A stretch of 28,525 nucleotides of DNA from an uncultured bacterium (GCA_902779075.1 CACZAK010000066.1:1-28525); one strand, 5' to 3'; positions 8,241 through 16,020 are shown, counted from the stretch's first letter. Notes: generated by a model not told the origin, from the letters alone. Translations and numbers: made by a program.

Positions 8241-8250
8241 ATTTTCGCAG
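8219..8250 (+). repeat. Third, partial copy of the type-A element
   Basis: A perfect palindrome GTTGCGC-AATA-GCGCAAC (8219-8236) followed by AAATTTTCGCA matches the left part of the elements at 3339 and 9865. The matching TATAAT is not at the +60 position, where TTTATC stands. It lies just past the dehydratase's original stop, inside the frameshifted reading. As a strong hairpin followed by T-rich bases it could also help end the operon transcript. A weak 5-bp hairpin with a T-rich tail follows at 8259-8282. Confidence 0.6.
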
Positions 8251-8324
8251 ACGATAACTGTCTGTGGAGACACCTTTCTTTATCTTGGCGATTTTGCCAC
8301 TTATAGTAAAGAGTTTCAACACGG

Positions 8325-8377
8325 TTGACTATATCGTAAAATAATGCTATGATATAGTAACAAGTTGAACAAGGAGG
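8325..8377 (+). promoter_or_regulatory. Promoter, inverted-repeat operator and RBS of the first AAA/DUF234 gene
   Basis: TTGACT (8325-8330) and TATGAT (8348-8353) stand 17 bases apart, a good housekeeping-type promoter. A perfect 8-bp inverted repeat, ACTATATC (8328-8335) and GATATAGT (8351-8358), overlaps both hexamers, as a repressor site would. AAGGAGG at 8371-8377 lies seven bases before the GTG start at 8385. Confidence 0.75.
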
Positions 8378-8384
8378 GTAGGCT

Positions 8385-9782
8385 GTGATTGGCAGAAAGA
8401 AAGAAATCCAAGAACTTGAAAATGCATACGCCGAGCGTGAATCGGAGTTCGTTGCCGTTTACGGAAGGCGTCGCGTCGGCAAGACCTACCTTGTCCGCGA
8501 GACGTTTTCCGGTCGATTGGCCTTTCAGCATGCAGGATTGAAGGACAAACCGACGATCATTCAACTTGATCGCTTTAGACAGTCGCTTGTGGAATGCGGA
8601 TTCAGGGAGTGCGGAGTTCTAAAGAACTGGTACAAGGCGTTTGACGCGCTGAAGAAGGTCATTGCGTCGAGTGACCTTCCCAAGAAAGTTGTATTCCTTG
8701 ATGAGTTGCAGTGGATGGATCGTCCGAATGCAAATTTCGTCTCTGCGCTTGAGAATTTCTGGAACGGCTGGGCTTCTGCGCGCAAGGATGTTCTTCTGAT
8801 TGTCTGCGGGTCCGCGAGTTCGTGGATATTGCGCAAGATCGTCTACAACAAGGAGGGTCTTCACAACCGCGTGACATACAGGATCCCGCTATGTCCGTTT
8901 TCGCTCGCGGAATGCGAAGCGTATGCAAGGGATCGCGGACTCGAATTTACGCGCCGCCAGCTGGCGGAGCTCTATATGATTCTTGGAGGTGTTCCATACT
9001 ACTGGCATTTTCTTAAACGCGGCAAGAGCGTTGCACAGAACATAGACGAGATGTTCTTTGCGAAGAGCGACAAGCTGGAAAACGAATTCGACGAGCTGTA
9101 TGCATCGCTTTTCCAGAGCCCGGAGCCCTACATTCGGCTGATTACGGCGCTTGCGACAAAGAAAGTCGGCATGACGCGGGAACGTCTTTCCTCGGCGTCA
9201 GGGGTTGCCGAGAGCGGCAAGATGACGCAATGCCTTGACGACCTCGACAGGTGCGGCTTCATTCGGAAGTATACGCCGCTCGGGAAGGCGAACCGTGGTT
9301 CGGTTTACCAGCTGATGGACAACTTCACTCTCTTCTATTTCTCTTTCATGGCTACGGGAAAGGGCGTGGATCGCCAGTACTGGTCGAAGCTGCAGGCGAC
9401 AAGAACCCATTCGACTTGGGCTGGGCTTGCATTTGAGCGCCTCTGTCTGCAGCATGTACGCGAGATAAAGCGGTCGTTGCAGATCGGTGGTGTATTGACG
9501 AGCGAACATGCATGGTATTCTCCTGCCGCGCAGATCGACTTGCTGATTGACAGAGACGACGGAATCATCAATCTCTGCGAAATGAAGTTTGCCGAGGGCA
9601 TGCATTCAATCTCACGACAGGAGGCGGATGATGTTCGGAGGAAGAAGATTGTGCTGAAGGACGAGACTGCGACTCGAAAGGCCGTATACGTCACTTATGT
9701 TACGACAGAGGGCCTTAAGCGCAATTCATACGCAAATGACGTCCAGTCCGAAGTGACGCTGGACGACTTGTTCTCGGAATAG
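8385..9782 (+). CDS. AAA ATPase with C-terminal DUF234 (PD-(D/E)xK-like) domain
   Basis: A 465-residue protein of the archaeal-type ATPase/DUF234 class. Walker A GRRRVGKT is at residues 27-34, Walker B VVFLDE at 102-107, and a sensor-like IVCGSASSW lies about residue 145. A winged-helix-like middle region (about 250-300, with LSSASGVAESGKMTQCLDDLDRCGFI) is followed by the DUF234 part, where Asp385 in AQID and Glu399-x-Lys401 in CEMKF form a nuclease-like PD-(D/E)xK pattern. No signal peptide is present. It has its own promoter and a strong RBS, so it is not simply the operon's last gene. A paralogue with the same layout lies at 16132-17547, again right after a catabolic operon. The biological role of this family is not established; defence or DNA transactions are guesses. 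Confidence 0.88.
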   Translation: MIGRKKEIQELENAYAERESEFVAVYGRRRVGKTYLVRETFSGRLAFQHAGLKDKPTIIQLDRFRQSLVECGFRECGVLKNWYKAFDALKKVIASSDLPKKVVFLDELQWMDRPNANFVSALENFWNGWASARKDVLLIVCGSASSWILRKIVYNKEGLHNRVTYRIPLCPFSLAECEAYARDRGLEFTRRQLAELYMILGGVPYYWHFLKRGKSVAQNIDEMFFAKSDKLENEFDELYASLFQSPEPYIRLITALATKKVGMTRERLSSASGVAESGKMTQCLDDLDRCGFIRKYTPLGKANRGSVYQLMDNFTLFYFSFMATGKGVDRQYWSKLQATRTHSTWAGLAFERLCLQHVREIKRSLQIGGVLTSEHAWYSPAAQIDLLIDRDDGIINLCEMKFAEGMHSISRQEADDVRRKKIVLKDETATRKAVYVTYVTTEGLKRNSYANDVQSEVTLDDLFSE

Positions 9783-9864
9783 CCCCTACTGGCCACTTGA
9801 CTACTATGCCCCTCATCTGACGTCAATAAAATTTGTCCGGGACTCCCCTTGCCCCCGCTCGCCC

Positions 9865-9930
9865 ATTGCGCAATAGCGCAACAGAAATTTTCGCAAAATA
9901 AAGTGGCGGCGGCATAAGTTTTGGTATAAT
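9865..9930 (+). promoter_or_regulatory. Type-A promoter/operator before the esterase pseudogene
   Basis: A near-perfect palindrome (9865-9882) is followed by ATTTT-CGC-AAAAT (9887-9899), AAAGTGGCGGCGG and the extended -10 TTTTGGTATAAT, with TATAAT at 9925-9930. Element order and spacing match 3339-3404 exactly, so the same regulator probably binds both. The start codon at 9984 is preceded by GGGAGGT (9973-9979), so this transcript has a leader, unlike the lactonase message. The rest of 9783-9864 shows no gene. Confidence 0.75.
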
Positions 9931-9983
9931 GCTCGTAAAAACTCGAGGTGGCATGGTGTCGCCCCGGCTTCCGGGAGGTAATT

Positions 9984-10439
9984 ATGCAACATATTTGCAA
10001 AGAAAAGTGGCAAAGCAAGGTTGTCTTCTTGCTTGCCGGCGCGGCATTCGCGCTGTTCGCGCTGGCCGTGCAGGCGTCGGACGAACCGTGGTTCGGGGCG
10101 CCGATTCCGGGGTCGGGATTAGAGGTCCCGTATGGCACCGATCCGCAGCAGACCGGCGATCTTTTCCTTCCTGCAAAGGTGACGTCCGAAACGCCTTTCG
10201 TCCTCAACATCCACGGCGGCGGCTGGAGCGCGATGTCTCGAAAGGACGCAGCTGGAGTTTCTGCGTTTCTTGTCGAGATGGGCTGCGCGGTCTATTCGAT
10301 TGACTATCGCCTTGCTAGCAAGGAGAACCCTTGGCCATCGTGTGGCGACGACTGCTTGAAAGCCGCAGAGTTCATTTTGCGCGGCAGACTTGCCGCGATA
10401 TTGCTGGAGAACCGAAAACCAATTTGGATTAGGGCGTGA
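9984..10439 (+). pseudogene. Truncated secreted alpha/beta-hydrolase esterase
   Basis: The reading has 151 residues: a signal peptide (basic start, then a FLLAGAAFALFALAVQA-type core), the motif WFGAPIPGSG, then the front half of an esterase with oxyanion-hole HGGGW at 77-81. It is about 90% identical in DNA, by eye, to 27582-27847, which encodes the esterase half of the fusion enzyme at 25962-28364. After FILRG the sequences diverge, and a lost base after IWI brings an early stop. The catalytic Ser, Asp and His of the intact copy are absent, so hydrolysis is not expected. The ATG at 9984 has a good RBS; the in-frame ATG at 9948 does not. The gene ends one base before the convergent regulator's stop codon, so the missing half was probably lost in a rearrangement at that junction. 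Confidence 0.85.
10122..10387 (+). repeat. Duplicated esterase segment, copy 1
   Basis: This segment matches 27582-27847 without gaps at a constant offset of 17460 bases. I count about 25 differences in 266 bases, most at third codon positions, with roughly five amino-acid changes. The pattern shows the two copies evolved under protein-level constraint before this one was truncated. Weaker similarity continues to about 10438. Confidence 0.85.
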
Positions 10440-10440
10440 G

Positions 10441-11649
10441 TTATCGTCGCAAGTTCTGGGCGCGGTAGTCGCGCATGGATATGCCGAAGTGGCGCCTGAA
10501 GAGGTTCTTCGGGTAGTTGGGGCTTGTCCATCCAAGACGGCGTGTGATCGATTCGATTGGGTCATCTGTCTCGCGGAGTAGGCGTTTGAGTTCCTTCAGG
10601 CGCACGGCTGTGATGCAGGAGAGTACGGATTCGCCGCGTACTTCCCTGAATCTGAGATCCATCAGTGCCCGCGAAACTTTGAGGTGCGCCTGTACGTCCT
10701 TGACGCCAATACCTCGTTTCGCGTTCCTGGCGATGAAAGCCAGTGCCTTTTGGACGAGCGGGCCTGCCGACGATTCGGCTACAGTCGTGGCGCGGCGGAC
10801 AATCTCGTTTTCACCGCGAACAATGACCGTATGCGAGGGGCGACTCGCCGCTTTGCTGCCACCCATCATTCGTTCCAGCGAGGCGGCAGCTTCCTTTCCT
10901 GCCAGCACGAAGTCCGGACGAATGCTCGACAGGCGTGGCGTCGCGTTTTCGCAAATCAGTTCCTCGTCATCGACGCCCAGCACCGCGACATCGCCAGGCA
11001 CTGAAAGCCCTGCGCTTTTGCACGCCAGCAGTGCCTCTTGCGCCACTGCATCGTCGGCGGCAAGGATGGCGGCAGGCTTCTCCATTCGGCGCAGCCATTT
11101 TGCCAGTTTCCCTCGCCGTGTCAGCGTGTCGCCGGCTGGACTGGACATGAATGTGACTGTTGGCCGGTCTCTGCGCGTCAGTTCCGCCTCAAAGCCCTCG
11201 CCACGAAGCCGCGACCATTCGCGCTGTCCCTCCGCCGGAATGAATCCAAACGACGCATACCGTCCCTGCGCGGCAAAATTCTTTGCGGCGTCGCGCCCGA
11301 TGGCGCTATTGTCGATGCGGACATGGATCGCGCCTGTCTTCCGAGATCCCAAGACGCTTGAAAAAGTTTCGACCGTTGCAAAAGGCACGGCGGACTCGGC
11401 AAGCACCTTGAACGCCTCCGGCGCATCGTCGTTCATGGCGACGATGAAACCTGATGCCTTGTGCGCGATGGCCTGTCTAACATACTCGCCTGTGAATTCT
11501 CTGTTCGAGCGGACGATTGAGAGGCTCCATTCGCCTCTCTCTGCGATGTGTGCAAATACGCCGCGAAGCACCGAAGGCCCGAAATTGCTCTCCATCGAGA
11601 CTACGGCGATGACGCGTGGGATGCGACGGCTTATGGACTTTCTTTTCAC
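10441..11649 (-). CDS. XylR-like regulator: LacI-type sugar-binding plus AraC-type HTH
   Basis: A 402-residue paralogue in type of the regulator at 2165-3310. Residues about 12-285 form a LacI/PBP1-like domain, with AAILAADDAVAQEALLAC and VPGDVAVLGVDDEELICE blocks and PRLSSIRPD. The last 105 residues are an AraC-type DNA-binding domain (VKDVQAHLKVSRALMDLRF, then DDPIESITRRLGWTSPNYPKNLFRRHFGISMRDYR). The start is GTG 11649. On the minus strand an extended -10, TGATATACT (TATACT 11662-11657), lies exactly seven bases before it with no RBS, so the message is probably leaderless. The gene diverges from the acetyltransferase-MFS-SIS operon, its likely target. Its 3' end abuts the truncated esterase. 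Confidence 0.9.
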   Translation of the reverse strand: MKRKSISRRIPRVIAVVSMESNFGPSVLRGVFAHIAERGEWSLSIVRSNREFTGEYVRQAIAHKASGFIVAMNDDAPEAFKVLAESAVPFATVETFSSVLGSRKTGAIHVRIDNSAIGRDAAKNFAAQGRYASFGFIPAEGQREWSRLRGEGFEAELTRRDRPTVTFMSSPAGDTLTRRGKLAKWLRRMEKPAAILAADDAVAQEALLACKSAGLSVPGDVAVLGVDDEELICENATPRLSSIRPDFVLAGKEAAASLERMMGGSKAASRPSHTVIVRGENEIVRRATTVAESSAGPLVQKALAFIARNAKRGIGVKDVQAHLKVSRALMDLRFREVRGESVLSCITAVRLKELKRLLRETDDPIESITRRLGWTSPNYPKNLFRRHFGISMRDYRAQNLRR

Positions 11650-11670
11650 GCAGCACAGTATATCAAATTC

Positions 11671-11760
11671 GTTATCCGATATGTGAGAAAATCTTATTGT
11701 GAAAGATAGGCGGTTTCGATTGCGATTCTCTGGGAGTTCGCATATAATTTACGTCAAAGG
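11671..11760 (+). promoter_or_regulatory. Type-B promoter/operator of the acetyltransferase operon
   Basis: A -35-like TTGCGA (11720-11725) and TATAAT (11743-11748) are 17 bases apart. Upstream lie two similar blocks, GTGAGAAA (11683-11690) and GTGAAAGA (11699-11706), 16 bases apart, then GATAGGCGGTTT. The whole segment aligns without gaps to 17625-17715. It sits in the divergent gap next to the regulator at 10441-11649, so it probably holds that regulator's operator. Confidence 0.75.
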
Positions 11761-11773
11761 ACGGGACAGAGTC

Positions 11774-12985
11774 ATGAAAGCATGTTTTAATAAGGAAAAC
11801 TTTGAGTTTCGCGGCGTTGCTCCGAAGGTCGGGCACGAAATCAGGGCATTGTCGGAAGCGCAGTTTCTCGCTGGGGAGGATGCGAGGGGCGCAATCGTTG
11901 TACTGGAGCCGGAAACTCAGATAGGCAAGGTGCAGATAGATGCACTTGTGGCGCGTGACGCATTAGGTTTCGTGAGCGACTTCTCTGAAAATCGCTTTGA
12001 GAAACCAGACGAGATACCGATTGTTGCAGTTGGCGACTTAAAGGGTCTTGCGGCGATCTTCGTTTCGCCGCGTTCAGGCGTAAGGCTGCGAACTCTCGCC
12101 GGCACTGGCGCATTGAAAATCGGGGTTGAAGAGACGCTTGTCGCGATTACGCCAATGCCGCCGCAAAAACGAGACAGGCGCAACGACCCTGTAATCGGCA
12201 AGACCGATATTCTTGCCGCGCTTTCGGCAGTTGGCGTAAAGAAGGGCGATACTTTGCTTGTTCATTCGTCGCTGTCGGCGTGTGGAAAGATTGACGGCGG
12301 CGCGAAGACGATCATCGATGCGATTATTGAGACGATTGGGCCTGACGGCAACTTCTTTGTGCCGACGTTCCAGCGTTCGGAGTGCTACCTTAATGGAATA
12401 AACAAGCGGTGGGACCATCGTCCGAGCGACTTCCGCGACAGGTCAAGCGAGGCCGTGCGCTGGGTCGGGACGCTGCCGCTGGAATTTATGCGACTTTTCC
12501 CCGACGCACCGAGGGGCGTCCACATTTCGCATTCGTGGGCGGGATGGGGGCCTTCTGCGGCAGAGGTGTTGTCGCGTCAAACGGAGGACGAGCCACCGTT
12601 TTCTGACAATTCATGTCCGATGTCCGTCAAGGATATGGGAGGCAAGATTCTACACTTCGGAAGCCCCGTGGGGCATACGTCGTTCGTGCACTGCTTCGAG
12701 ACGCACTTCAACCTGCCGGGTCTTGGCCCGTCGTATTACGACGTGCGGCTTGCGGACGGCACGATTACATGGAAGTTCGTGCCGAAGGGTCTGCCGGGTC
12801 CGCGCGAGTTCTACTCCAAGGACGAGAACGCGCGGTTCTTCCGCGAGGCTGTTGCGCGAGGTCTTGAGATACGCCACGAGAGGCTTGGTGTCGGCGAGTT
12901 GAAACTTATAGACTGCCGCCAGTTCTGGGAAATCGGCTCCGCGCTCGTCACGGAAGATCCGAGAATCGTCATAGGAGACCTGTAG
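11774..12985 (+). CDS. AAC(3)-like N-acetyltransferase with an extra N-terminal domain
   Basis: A 403-residue cytoplasmic protein. Residues from about 140 onward match the aminoglycoside 3-N-acetyltransferase/YokD family: GDTLLVHSSLSACGKIDGGA (His164, Ser165-166), GPDGNFFVPTFQ, and the catalytic-region HTSFVHCFE at 301-309. These enzymes move acetyl from acetyl-CoA to an amine. The first 130 or so residues are not part of that family. They look like a small alpha/beta domain with a GAIVVLEPE strand, ALGFVSDFSE and IPIVAVGD, faintly like a protease-associated domain. The ATG at 11774 follows the promoter's TATAAT; the GTG at 11699 lies upstream of that promoter and is rejected. The next gene begins two bases after its stop. 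Beside a sugar regulator and importer, an amino-sugar substrate is more likely than an antibiotic. Confidence 0.82.
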   Translation: MKACFNKENFEFRGVAPKVGHEIRALSEAQFLAGEDARGAIVVLEPETQIGKVQIDALVARDALGFVSDFSENRFEKPDEIPIVAVGDLKGLAAIFVSPRSGVRLRTLAGTGALKIGVEETLVAITPMPPQKRDRRNDPVIGKTDILAALSAVGVKKGDTLLVHSSLSACGKIDGGAKTIIDAIIETIGPDGNFFVPTFQRSECYLNGINKRWDHRPSDFRDRSSEAVRWVGTLPLEFMRLFPDAPRGVHISHSWAGWGPSAAEVLSRQTEDEPPFSDNSCPMSVKDMGGKILHFGSPVGHTSFVHCFETHFNLPGLGPSYYDVRLADGTITWKFVPKGLPGPREFYSKDENARFFREAVARGLEIRHERLGVGELKLIDCRQFWEIGSALVTEDPRIVIGDL

Positions 12986-12986
12986 C

Positions 12987-14222
12987 GTGAAAGGCGGATA
13001 CAAGTGGCTTTTGCTTGCGCTTCTGTCGCTGGCGTATTTCTTCAGCCAGGCAGACCGCGTATTGTTCGGACTTCTCACGATTCCGATTCAGGAAGAGTTG
13101 CACCTCACCGACCTGCAGATAGGGTTCGTCAATACTGCGCTTTTCATGACGCTCGCCTTTACCGTCCCGATTGCCGGAATCCTCGGTGACAGGTTCAACC
13201 GCAAGTGGGTGATTACTGTCGCGCTCATGTTCTGGTCGCTGATGACAGCGGTGACTGGCCTTGTCGGAGGGATGTGCGCTCTTGTGTTCTTCCGCTCGAT
13301 CCTGACCGGCGGAGGCGAGGCATTCTACGGGCCTAGCGCGTACGCTCTTCTTGCCGCACACCACAAGGAGACGCGCTCGTTCGCGCTGGCCGTGCACCAG
13401 GCCGCGCTCTATCTCGGACTGATGTTTTCCGGCGCACTCGTCGCGTGGGTGCTAAAGGCGGTTGGCGGCTGGCGTGTAGTCTTTTGGGTGTTTGGCGGCT
13501 CTGGCTTTCTGCTTGGAGTTTCGTTTATATGGCTATTGAAGGACGGAGAACGGACTTCATCAGGCGGCGAGGAACGGGTAGGCGGAACTTTCCGCGCCGG
13601 ATGCCGCGCGTTCTTCTGTTGCCCCACCGTGGTCTTGAACGCAATCGGGTTCATAGCGATCTGCTTTGCGAACAACGCATACATCAGCTGGGCGCCGAAG
13701 TTCGCCGCGCAGAAGTTTGGCCTTACAGTCGGGGCGGCGGGCAACGGCACAATGCTCTACCACCATCTCGCGGCATTCATCGCGATTCTTGTCGCAGGCT
13801 ATGTTACGGACGCTGTGATCCTGCGGGGGCATCCGCGCTTCCGCCTTGCTTTGCAGTCGGTTGCGATGCTTCTCGGTGCGCCGATGCTCGTATGGTTCGG
13901 ATTTGCTCCGACCGTTGCCTCGTGCTTCGCCGCTACGACGCTATACGGCGTGTTCCGTGGAATGTACGAGGCGAACACGCAGGCTTCGGCGTTCGATGCG
14001 GTAAGACCGGAGCATCGTTCCACTGTTGTCGCCCTTGCAGACCTTCTGGCGATGCTTATCGGCTCGCTGTCGCCGCTCCTCATCGGCGCAATGTCAGACC
14101 GCATGGGGCTCGCGGGATTCGAGCGCGGCTTCGCCCTCATGGGCGGCGCGTATGTCGTCGGCGCACTCGCCATGGCTTCCGCGTTCTTTTTCACTTTCAA
14201 CAAAGACAGAATAACGGAGTAG
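12987..14222 (+). CDS. MFS transporter, paralogue of the lactonase-operon importer
   Basis: A 411-residue inner-membrane protein with twelve hydrophobic segments. The first helix carries FFSQADRVLFGLL and the loop GILGDRFNRKW, followed by GEAFYGPSAYALLAAHHKETRS, then ISWAPKFAAQKFG and VTDAVILRGHPRFR in the second half. These positions mirror the transporter at 4443-5657, so the two share ancestry. The GTG start lies one base past the acetyltransferase stop, indicating one transcript and coupling. A longer cytoplasmic loop rich in Gly, Glu and Ser (about 185-205) separates the halves. Import of the sugar or amino sugar used by its neighbours is likely; the substrate is unknown. Confidence 0.9.
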   Translation: MKGGYKWLLLALLSLAYFFSQADRVLFGLLTIPIQEELHLTDLQIGFVNTALFMTLAFTVPIAGILGDRFNRKWVITVALMFWSLMTAVTGLVGGMCALVFFRSILTGGGEAFYGPSAYALLAAHHKETRSFALAVHQAALYLGLMFSGALVAWVLKAVGGWRVVFWVFGGSGFLLGVSFIWLLKDGERTSSGGEERVGGTFRAGCRAFFCCPTVVLNAIGFIAICFANNAYISWAPKFAAQKFGLTVGAAGNGTMLYHHLAAFIAILVAGYVTDAVILRGHPRFRLALQSVAMLLGAPMLVWFGFAPTVASCFAATTLYGVFRGMYEANTQASAFDAVRPEHRSTVVALADLLAMLIGSLSPLLIGAMSDRMGLAGFERGFALMGGAYVVGALAMASAFFFTFNKDRITE

Positions 14223-14234
14223 ATTCAATTTCAG

Positions 14235-15944
14235 ATGAATATTAATATCTCCAACACCGCGCGGGCGAAAGCCCGTGACTTTATCGAAAACGAAAAGCAG
14301 TTCCATCTAGGTTTTCTGCCAACGGAACAGTCGAACCCCATAACTGCGACACTCGAGCACGACTTCAAGCGTTCAACTTTAGCGGGTGTGCAGTGCCTAC
14401 AGCGCGGCGACAGGCAGATTCCAATCACGATGCGACATGTCTTTGCCGGACATCGCTTCGCCGCGCTCGTCGATTCGATGGTCGAAACCCTCACAACTCC
14501 TCCACTCCCACACTCCCCCACTCCACGAATAATCTTCTCAGGTTGTGGCGCGACAGGGCGGCTTTCCATTCTTCTTGAATCAATGTGGCGCGACTTCTTC
14601 CACCGCCGCGCGGCGGAGCTGACGGACGAGGAACGCGCCCTCGCCGACCGCTCTGCCTCGATAATGACAGGCGGCGACTTTGCGCTCATCAAGAGCGTTG
14701 AGTTCTTCGAGGACTTTGCGGAAGGTGGCCGCCGCCAGGCCGCCGCGCTCAATGTTGGCGAGGGCGATACCTTTGTCGCCATAACGGAGGGCGGCGAAAC
14801 GTCGTCTGTGCTTGGAACGCTGAAATATGCTGCCGAACACGGCGCGAGGTGCTTTCTCGTGTTCAACAACCCCGCAGATCTTTTGCGCAAGCATCTTGAC
14901 CGCTGCCGCGAGGCAATAGACAATCCGAAGGTGACGGTGATAGACCTCTATTGCGGTTCAATGTCGCTTGCCGGTTCCACGAGGATGCAGGCGACAAGTT
15001 CCGAACAGCTCTTGTGTTCGTGCGCCCTTGAAGCCGCGCTCTGCCGTGTCCTGCCGCGTTTTGCCAAGGAGACGGCTGACGACTACACGCTGGCGTTCGA
15101 GAACCTTCTTGCGGGGCTGGAATCTCCCGAAGGCCGCGCCGAGATTGTGAAGGCAATAGAGTTCGAGAAAGGCGTTTACGACAAGCACGGACGCATAACG
15201 TACCTTGCCGACAAGTGCATGCTCGACCTCTTCACGGACAACACGGAGCGCAGTCCTACGTTCATGCTGCCGCAACTGCGTTCCAGCTGCGAAAGGCATC
15301 TCGCGCAATCGTGGGCTTTTGTGAAGAACCCGCTCCACCCGACCGAAGAGTGTTGGAGCGAAATGATGCGCCGTCGCCCGCGCTGTCTTGAGTTCACGGC
15401 TGACGATGCCCGCGCACTCGGGATGCCGCACTGCTTTATCGACAACCCTCCGGCAATCAAGTATTCAGACCTCATAACCTACATGATTGGCAACGAATCC
15501 GCGCCGGAGAGAATAGATGGTTACGAACGCGCGGCGGCGGTCGTGCTGCGCGTTCCCGGCGAGACGCCTGATTTCGTAGCGGCGGCTGATCGCCTCGCGG
15601 CGGCGTGGCCTGAAAAGACGGAGTTCCGCTTCGACTTCCCGATAGCGGACTCGCCGCTTGAAATCTGGAAGCACCTTGCCGTAAAGCTTGCGTTCAACTG
15701 CCTTTCGACGGGCACGATGACGGCAATGGGGCGCGTCGCTGGCAACTGGATGAGCTGGGTGTCGATTTCCAACAAGAAGCTTATTGACCGGGGCATACGG
15801 CTTATATCCGAACTTGGCGCGATTCCCTACGACGAGGCGGCGGAGAGACTTTTCGCCGCCGACGAGTGGGTACAGTCGCAGGACTGGACAGGAAAAGAAG
15901 AGCCTTGCGCCGTCCAGGTCGCATTGCGACAACTTGAAAGGTGA
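14235..15944 (+). CDS. Double SIS-domain protein, MurQ/GCKR-like
   Basis: A 569-residue protein related to N-acetylmuramate-6-phosphate etherase (MurQ) and glucokinase regulatory protein. The N-terminal tag FLPTEQSNPITATLE resembles the MurQ entry motif. SIS domain 1 has GCGATGRLS at 103-111, then GDTFVAITEGGETSSVLGTLKYA and an AGSTRMQATSSEQ block. A second SIS-like half follows and ends with the MurQ-like CLSTGTMTAMGRVAGNWM and ISNKKLIDRGIRLI. MurQ has about 300 residues, so this is the double-length GCKR-type layout. It may bind or convert a sugar phosphate, by ether cleavage, isomerisation or regulation. A proline-rich piece (TPPLPHSPTP, about 88-97) just before the phosphate loop comes from low-complexity DNA and is unusual. 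It is third in the operon, twelve bases after the transporter. Confidence 0.82.
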   Translation: MNINISNTARAKARDFIENEKQFHLGFLPTEQSNPITATLEHDFKRSTLAGVQCLQRGDRQIPITMRHVFAGHRFAALVDSMVETLTTPPLPHSPTPRIIFSGCGATGRLSILLESMWRDFFHRRAAELTDEERALADRSASIMTGGDFALIKSVEFFEDFAEGGRRQAAALNVGEGDTFVAITEGGETSSVLGTLKYAAEHGARCFLVFNNPADLLRKHLDRCREAIDNPKVTVIDLYCGSMSLAGSTRMQATSSEQLLCSCALEAALCRVLPRFAKETADDYTLAFENLLAGLESPEGRAEIVKAIEFEKGVYDKHGRITYLADKCMLDLFTDNTERSPTFMLPQLRSSCERHLAQSWAFVKNPLHPTEECWSEMMRRRPRCLEFTADDARALGMPHCFIDNPPAIKYSDLITYMIGNESAPERIDGYERAAAVVLRVPGETPDFVAAADRLAAAWPEKTEFRFDFPIADSPLEIWKHLAVKLAFNCLSTGTMTAMGRVAGNWMSWVSISNKKLIDRGIRLISELGAIPYDEAAERLFAADEWVQSQDWTGKEEPCAVQVALRQLER

Positions 15945-15968
15945 AAGTAGTAAAAACTACATAAGTGG

Positions 15969-16020
15969 TAATCGGCTTGGATTCGATTAAATAGTTGAAA
16001 TAAGCCGATTATAATTTTAA
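15969..16020 (+). terminator. Likely intrinsic terminator of the acetyltransferase-MFS-SIS operon
   Basis: A perfect 10-bp inverted repeat, TAATCGGCTT (15969-15978) and AAGCCGATTA (16002-16011), is followed by a T-rich stretch. The 23-base loop is longer than typical, so an operator role is an alternative. The surrounding 15945-16131 is markedly AT-rich compared with the coding DNA. Confidence 0.5.

Noticed and set aside
9818..9825. Perfect TGACGTCA palindrome downstream of the first ATPase
   Set aside because: An isolated 8-bp palindrome with no second copy in a comparable place; expected by chance in a window this size.
9783..9864. Possible small gene or RNA between the ATPase and the type-A element
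   Set aside because: No start with a ribosome-binding site, no stable hairpin and no promoter were found in this stretch.
8219..9882. Palindromic repeats as insertion-sequence ends or attachment sites
   Set aside because: No transposase, integrase or target-site duplication is visible, and two of the three copies are fixed 60 bases upstream of a -10 box, which fits an operator better.
11774..12985. Aminoglycoside resistance gene
   Set aside because: The fold fits, but the extra domain, the sugar regulator and the operon partners do not support an antibiotic-resistance role, and no mobile element is near.
14491..14528. CT-rich low-complexity tract as a separate repeat element
   Set aside because: It is in frame within the SIS gene and encodes a proline-rich segment; no second copy of matching length was found.
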